DNA of 17,299 nucleotides, taken from assembly GCA_036265675.1 (NCBI GenBank), contig DATAOP010000072.1, positions 1 through 17,299 on the forward strand, written 5' to 3'. Below the pieces are notes generated by a model. That model saw nothing but the letters and a program-made list of their open reading frames with translations. It had not been told where the DNA came from and did no database searches. The position numbers and the translations under genes were made by a program. This document shows positions 13,667 through 17,299 of this stretch, piece after piece (position 1 is the first letter of the stretch; each line of letters starts with the position of its first letter). The stretch is from VRUE01 sp036265675. GTDB lineage: Bacteria > Actinomycetota > Thermoleophilia > Solirubrobacterales > 70-9.

Positions 13667-15709
13667 TCAGACCCCGAGCACCGCGACTGGCCCCGAGCTC
13701 CCCGGCTCGTAGGGCCAGTCGTTCTGTGCGGAGGCGAACGCCCTGAACTGGAACCGGGCGCCGCGGCTGTCGTCGTCGCTGAACCGGTAGGCGTAACGGA
13801 ACCGCCCCATCCGGTCGGTCCTCAGGGTTCGGAACTCCGTCCACGGGATCCCCGGCAGCCGGAACTGGAGCGACAGCGCCTTACCGTCGGCGGGCATCTC
13901 GCCGGGGCCGCCGACGACCCGGCCGCTGAAGACGATCGGGCGGCCGCCGATCTTCGCCTTTGCGGCGGAGACGTGAAGCCTGATCCTGCTGCGGACGCCG
14001 AGCCGCAGCGAGGGCGTCGCCGCCCGGGTCAGTGTCCGGGTGCCCGCGAAGCTGGCGGAGATCTCCCGGCTCGGGCCGGCGGGCAGCCGGATCGAGAACC
14101 GGCCGCCGGAGTCGGTGCCCACCGTCGCGATCCTCGTCCTTGCCCCGGGGCCGTGACCGAGGGTCTCGAGGATCCTGACCGGCGTGCTCGGAACCGGCGT
14201 CCCCGATGCGCTTCTCAGCAGGCCGCTGACCAGCGTCCCGCGCCCGTAGGGGACGACACGACTCTGCGGCCGGCGCTCGAGCTCAGACACGGCTTCGCGT
14301 CTGCAGTGTCTGCCGCTGCCCTTCCGGGTGCAGTTCTGCCAGACGAGCGTCTCGCCACCGAAGCCGATGCTGAGGGTCGTCGGCGTCTTCAACGGGTTCG
14401 GGAGGATCATCGGGTCGGCGGTGCCGGCGTTCCCCGCGGCGTCGTAGCCGGTGGCGCGGAACTCGAAGCGGCCCGGCAGGTAAGCCTCGGAGTCCCAGCG
14501 GGCCCGGAGGCCATCGGCGAGGACCTGGGTCGGCAGCGGCTGGAACCGGTCGCCGGACCCTGCCGCTCGGACCGCGATCGACCCGCGCGCGGTGCTCGGG
14601 CCGGCCAGCGCGTCAGTCACCCGGGCGCGGATCAGCTCCGGGTCGGCGGGGTCGCGGGCGACGAGGAAGGCGACCCGTGGCGGTTCCCTGTCGATCCCCA
14701 CGGTCGTCACGGCGGGCGCGAGGTTGGGAACTCCGTTTCGCGTCGCGCCATCGTTGACGTTCCCCGCCGCATCCTGTGCATAGCGGGCGATGCGATGGAC
14801 GCCGTCGCCGATCACGGTCGCGCTCACCGAGTCGCCGTCGGCCACGGTGGGGAGGCCGCCATCGACCCTGATCGCGGTGAACGCGCCACCACCGGCCATC
14901 CCCGAGTCCGCGTCCGCCGCCGACGCGGTCGCCGTGAACGAGTGATTGGTCCAGTGGTCCGGGATGCCGCTGAGCCGGGTCACCGGATCGAGCCTGTCGA
15001 CGCGAATCACCGTGTCGCCGACCTCGGCCGAGCTCATCCCCGATCCCGAGACGGCGACGACGTGGACGTGACTCTCCCCCTGGGGAAGTTCTGCGATGGG
15101 GATCGAGTCGTCTCCGATCCCTCCTCGCAGGTCGGTCTCGGTTTCCGTGCACCGGCTCGGGCCTTCGCAGGGCCGCCCCTCGGGTGATCCGTCGACGGAG
15201 ATCGCATAGCCCCGTATCCCCGAGACGGGCAGCGCCCCCTCGGGGTGTTCGATTTGGATCGGAAAGGGGAAGTCGGCGCGGCCGAGCCAACGGCCCGGCT
15301 GCCGGGCGGCGGCCGAGGGCGGGCTGGTGTCGTCGTAGCGGAGGGTGACGGCCGCGTGTGCGCCGGCCCCGAGGAGGTCGTCGAGCCAGACCTCGGCCGT
15401 GTACTCACCGGGCGGGCCGGGGACCTTGAAATCGGTTCGCACGACCGGTCCGCCGAAGTGCTGTTCGGCGATGACCGTGCCGGAGTGGTTGCGGATCAGG
15501 TAGTCGGTGCCGACGATCGGCAGGCTGAGTCCGGTGTCCGGCAGCCGCCAGCTGAGGTAGAAGCGATTCACCGGGTGCCAGGCTTCCTCGCCGCCGGCCA
15601 CCTCGAGGCCGACCGGCGCCGGCGGGCGGGCCGAGGCGGAGACGGCTGCGCCGGGTCCGACCAGCGCAAGCGCCGCGATCGCGATCAGGAGCGCGCCACG
15701 CCGCCTCAT
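13667..15709 (-). CDS. Secreted multi-domain beta-sandwich (Ig-like) protein
   Basis: A 680-residue protein with a Sec signal peptide (MRRRGALLIAIAALALVG, cleavage near the SASA at about 27). No sortase motif or C-terminal anchor was seen, so it is probably released or loosely cell-wall bound. The body looks like a chain of Ig-like or fibronectin-like domains: two repeats end in the phrase D-A-A-G-N (YAQDAAGNVND, YDAAGNAGT), typical of bacterial surface Ig-like modules. The final 200 residues contain two carboxypeptidase-regulatory-like sandwiches (GTLVSGLLRSASGTPVPSTPV; FSGRVVGGPGEMP), each ending in a G-R-F strand. Four Cys may form disulfides. The start ATG (15709-15707) overlaps the sigma gene's TGA as ATGA, so translation is coupled. 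No catalytic motif was found. Confidence 0.85.
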   Translation of the reverse strand: MRRRGALLIAIAALALVGPGAAVSASARPPAPVGLEVAGGEEAWHPVNRFYLSWRLPDTGLSLPIVGTDYLIRNHSGTVIAEQHFGGPVVRTDFKVPGPPGEYTAEVWLDDLLGAGAHAAVTLRYDDTSPPSAAARQPGRWLGRADFPFPIQIEHPEGALPVSGIRGYAISVDGSPEGRPCEGPSRCTETETDLRGGIGDDSIPIAELPQGESHVHVVAVSGSGMSSAEVGDTVIRVDRLDPVTRLSGIPDHWTNHSFTATASAADADSGMAGGGAFTAIRVDGGLPTVADGDSVSATVIGDGVHRIARYAQDAAGNVNDGATRNGVPNLAPAVTTVGIDREPPRVAFLVARDPADPELIRARVTDALAGPSTARGSIAVRAAGSGDRFQPLPTQVLADGLRARWDSEAYLPGRFEFRATGYDAAGNAGTADPMILPNPLKTPTTLSIGFGGETLVWQNCTRKGSGRHCRREAVSELERRPQSRVVPYGRGTLVSGLLRSASGTPVPSTPVRILETLGHGPGARTRIATVGTDSGGRFSIRLPAGPSREISASFAGTRTLTRAATPSLRLGVRSRIRLHVSAAKAKIGGRPIVFSGRVVGGPGEMPADGKALSLQFRLPGIPWTEFRTLRTDRMGRFRYAYRFSDDDSRGARFQFRAFASAQNDWPYEPGSSGPVAVLGV

Positions 15710-16995
15710 GGCCCGAACTCCCCGGCCGCGCCGGCGCTGCTCGGCGACGAGGATTGTCCGCTGCTCGGAGCGGGCGCCGGCGGAGGCGGAGGCGGGGTGT
15801 ATTCGACCGCCCCGGCCGAGGTTTCGGGGGCCGGCGGAGGCGGAGGCGCCGGTTCGGGGGGCGGCGCGCGTTCGACCCTTTCCGGCGGCGGCGCCGGCTG
15901 CGGTGCGGGCTCGGGCTTGGGCTCCGGGGTCGGTGGGGCCGGTTCGGCGGGCTCGGGGGCCGGGCTCTCGTAGGCGGTCTTCGCGACATGCTCGATCACC
16001 GGGGCCTTCGTCTCGTGGTGGGAGAGCATGGGGGCGGGCGTGATCCCGGCCGCGACGCAGGCGGCCGCTCCCCCGGCGGCACCGGCGCAGACCGTCAGCA
16101 GTTTCGCCAGCGCGGCCATCCCGGCGCCGCGGGTTCCTCCCGCGGCGGCCACCTGCGAGATCGCCGAGTCGCCGCCACCTCCACCGAATGGGAGCCGCGA
16201 CTGAACCGCCGCGCCGAGATCCTGGATCCGCTCCAGCAGGGAACGGGCGGGGAGGACCGGCGCCAGGGCGGCGGCGGCGCCGGGGGTGCCCCGGTAGGAG
16301 CGCATCGTCGCCCGGCACGCGGCGCAGGCCCGCAGGTGCTCGCGCACGGCGTCGACATCCTTCTCACCGGCCTCGCCATCGCAGAAGGCCGAGATCAGCG
16401 GCCGCAGGTCGGCGCAGCGGCCGCCGTCCTCGCTGCGAGCGAAGAGCTTGCGGAAGCTCTCCCGTCCCTCCGCCAGGCAGCGGTTGACTTTTGTCCGCGA
16501 GTAGCCGGTGATCTCGCCGATCTCCGCGTACGAGTAGCCCTCCGCGAGCAGGGTCAGCGCGCGGAGCTCGGCCGGCTTCAGGGTCTGGAGCGCCTCGCGG
16601 CTGCGAGCGATCTGCTCGCCACGCTCGACCTGCTCGTCGGGGCCGTCGCCGCCGGCCGGGATCAGGGCGACCCAGTCCTCGCGGCCGGGGTCCTCGGCCG
16701 ACTGCGGAACGCCGCCGAGCATCCGCTCGCGCTTGCGGCGAACGGCCAGCGCCTCGTGCTTGATCACGGTGTGGGTCCAGCGGACGAGTTCGTTCATCCG
16801 CAGGTTGGGGGCTTTGGTGAGCAGGATCTCGAGCGAGCGCTGGTAGGCGTCCTCGGCATCCTCCGGGTCGAGCGAGTAGCGACGCGCGGTGCGTCGCAGC
16901 GAGCTGCCGTGTTGGGCGATCAGCTCGACCGCGGCACGCTTGCGAGCGGCGACGTCGATTCCCGGCGACCCCGCCGGAGCCGACTGCTGCTCCAT
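15706..16995 (-). CDS. Transmembrane ECF-like sigma factor fused to a zinc anti-sigma domain and proline-rich tail
   Basis: A 429-residue one-piece signalling protein. Sigma region 2 covers about residues 27-90 (DPEDAEDAYQRSLEILLT, NELVRWTHTVIKHEALAVRRK) and region 4 about 136-187 (LKPAELRALTLLAEGYSYAEIGEITGYSRTKVNRCL). A zf-HC2/ZAS anti-sigma module follows: Cys194, then His220-x3-Cys224-x2-Cys227, the 26-residue spacing seen in RsrA. After a linker comes one membrane helix (about 293-317), then an extracytoplasmic tail rich in Pro, Glu and Ala (344-410). The sigma part should face the cytoplasm and the tail the cell wall. Sigma/ZAS fusions are known in some actinobacterial ECF groups. The ATG at 16995 has a strong GGGGAGG site; longer upstream frames lack one. 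Release would need proteolysis or a conformational switch (inference). Confidence 0.92.
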   Translation of the reverse strand: MEQQSAPAGSPGIDVAARKRAAVELIAQHGSSLRRTARRYSLDPEDAEDAYQRSLEILLTKAPNLRMNELVRWTHTVIKHEALAVRRKRERMLGGVPQSAEDPGREDWVALIPAGGDGPDEQVERGEQIARSREALQTLKPAELRALTLLAEGYSYAEIGEITGYSRTKVNRCLAEGRESFRKLFARSEDGGRCADLRPLISAFCDGEAGEKDVDAVREHLRACAACRATMRSYRGTPGAAAALAPVLPARSLLERIQDLGAAVQSRLPFGGGGGDSAISQVAAAGGTRGAGMAALAKLLTVCAGAAGGAAACVAAGITPAPMLSHHETKAPVIEHVAKTAYESPAPEPAEPAPPTPEPKPEPAPQPAPPPERVERAPPPEPAPPPPPAPETSAGAVEYTPPPPPPAPAPSSGQSSSPSSAGAAGEFGP

Positions 16996-17010
16996 CTGAA
17001 AACCCACCTC

Positions 17011-17040
17011 CCCGGTGCACACACCCCCCGGTGCACCGGG
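17011..17040 (-). promoter_or_regulatory. Palindrome and direct repeat in the sigma-operon leader
   Basis: CCCGGTGCACCGGG at 17027-17040 is a perfect 14-bp palindrome, and CCCGGTGCAC is repeated at 17011-17020, 16 bp away. Both are just upstream of the sigma gene's ribosome site. They could be an operator, or an mRNA hairpin that hides the ribosome site. Confidence 0.45.
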
Positions 17041-17071
17041 ACGGCTTCTAGCTTGCACGACCCAGGTCCAA

Positions 17072-17081
17072 ACTCGCGAGT
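17072..17081. promoter_or_regulatory. Second palindrome upstream of the sigma operon
   Basis: ACTCGCGAGT is a perfect 10-bp palindrome in the 195-bp sigma/epimerase gap. Its position 77 bp before the sigma ATG would suit an activator or repressor site. No clear -10/-35 pair for the sigma operon was found, so an alternative sigma promoter is possible. Confidence 0.3.
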
Positions 17082-17175
17082 GCCGGTTTTCTCCCCCCAA
17101 ATGCAACGAATTCGCCAAGAAAAAGCCGGAAATTGCAGCAAATCGTCGAGGATGCCCAACGAGCTCGCTCCCCTG

Positions 17176-17181
17176 TAGCAT
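17176..17181 (+). promoter_or_regulatory. Candidate -10 for the epimerase gene
   Basis: TAGCAT, the same hexamer used before the phosphatase gene at 12291, lies 9 nt before ATG 17191. No Shine-Dalgarno precedes that ATG. The leader would be about two bases. Confidence 0.4.
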
Positions 17182-17190
17182 CGACCGACG

Positions 17191-17299
17191 ATGAGCACAT
17201 GCGCCGTCACCGGCGGGGCCGGCTTCCTCGGCTCCCACCTCTGCGAACACCTGCTGGAGCAGGGCCATCAGGTGATCTGCATCGACAACCTCGAGACGG
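17191..17299 (+). CDS. NAD-dependent epimerase/dehydratase, N-terminus (3' end outside window)
   Basis: The first 36 residues of a short-chain dehydrogenase-type nucleotide-sugar enzyme. The Rossmann dinucleotide-binding motif TGGAGFLGSHL is complete, followed by CEHLLEQGHQV and a strand ending in D-N, which accepts the NAD ribose. ICIDNLET resembles UDP-glucuronate decarboxylase and dTDP-glucose 4,6-dehydratase starts, so it likely makes an activated sugar for cell-surface glycans. The exact reaction cannot be decided from this fragment. It is transcribed away from the sigma operon. Confidence 0.9.
   Translation, partial: MSTCAVTGGAGFLGSHLCEHLLEQGHQVICIDNLET

Noticed and set aside
13973..15187. 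Plus-strand 404-residue frame opposite the secreted-protein gene
   Set aside because: Shadow frame with Arg/Gly/Ala-rich translation and no recognisable domain; it would collide with a gene that has a signal peptide and repeated domains.
15775..15900. GGCGGAGGCGGAGG-rich stretch as a regulatory or quadruplex repeat
   Set aside because: It is explained by proline codons of the sigma-fusion tail on the minus strand.
15710..16318. Upstream extension of the secreted-protein frame to 883 residues
   Set aside because: The added part overlaps the sigma-fusion gene in another frame and is Arg/Pro-rich shadow sequence. The true start at 15709 begins a signal peptide and forms ATGA coupling.
16996..17268. 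Upstream extension of the sigma-fusion frame to 17268
   Set aside because: It would run through the palindromic leader and the strong ribosome site at about 17006-17012, and overlap the epimerase gene. Sigma homology begins after the ATG at 16995.
1..17299. CRISPR arrays, insertion sequences, attachment sites, tRNA or rRNA genes
   Set aside because: No regularly spaced repeats, terminal inverted repeats around a transposase, or RNA-gene signatures were seen, and coding density leaves little room for them.

Overview
The window is a high-GC chromosomal segment that is almost entirely coding. Its gene content fits a deep-branching actinobacterium, most likely class Thermoleophilia (Solirubrobacterales). 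Supporting signs are PolX, a PAC2-family protein, a Gram-positive-type LexA box, many leaderless-looking starts, and a sigma factor fused to an anti-sigma zinc finger. The lineage is inferred from gene style, not from a marker gene. No rRNA, tRNA, CRISPR array, insertion sequence or phage module was seen.

Layout. Positions 1-1104 hold the 3' end of ileS. A secreted alpha/beta hydrolase (1157-1864) and a large membrane O-acyltransferase with a C-terminal SGNH domain (1914-3950) follow on the same strand. On the minus strand are a 59-residue 4-oxalocrotonate-tautomerase-like gene (3957-4136) and trxA (4146-4472). Divergent from trxA is a bacterial PolX (4582-6318). Its 3' end overlaps a minus-strand pair: trehalose-phosphatase otsB, then a small membrane protein (6299-7653).

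Divergent from otsB come two half-size TauE/SafE permease genes (7673-8038 and 8123-8530) and a PAC2 gene (8540-9400). A 953-residue helicase-nuclease of the UvrD/AddB type lies on the minus strand (9411-12272), divergent from an inositol-monophosphatase-family gene (12304-13116). A small very basic protein (13219-13656) sits behind a LexA-like operator.

The last part is a minus-strand two-gene operon. It encodes a transmembrane sigma/anti-sigma fusion with a proline-rich tail (15706-16995), then a secreted beta-sandwich protein (13667-15709), joined by an ATGA overlap. A nucleotide-sugar epimerase/dehydratase begins at 17191 and runs off the end.

Three themes stand out. First, many genes lack a ribosome binding site and have a TANNNT -10 hexamer 6-7 nt before the start codon, as expected of leaderless mRNAs; two divergent pairs squeeze both promoters into 19 and 31 bp. 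Second, all four convergent junctions leave 10 bp or less, and one overlaps. Third, the sigma-fusion/secreted-protein operon looks like a one-piece envelope-sensing unit with a palindromic leader. It is the best candidate for an undescribed system here.
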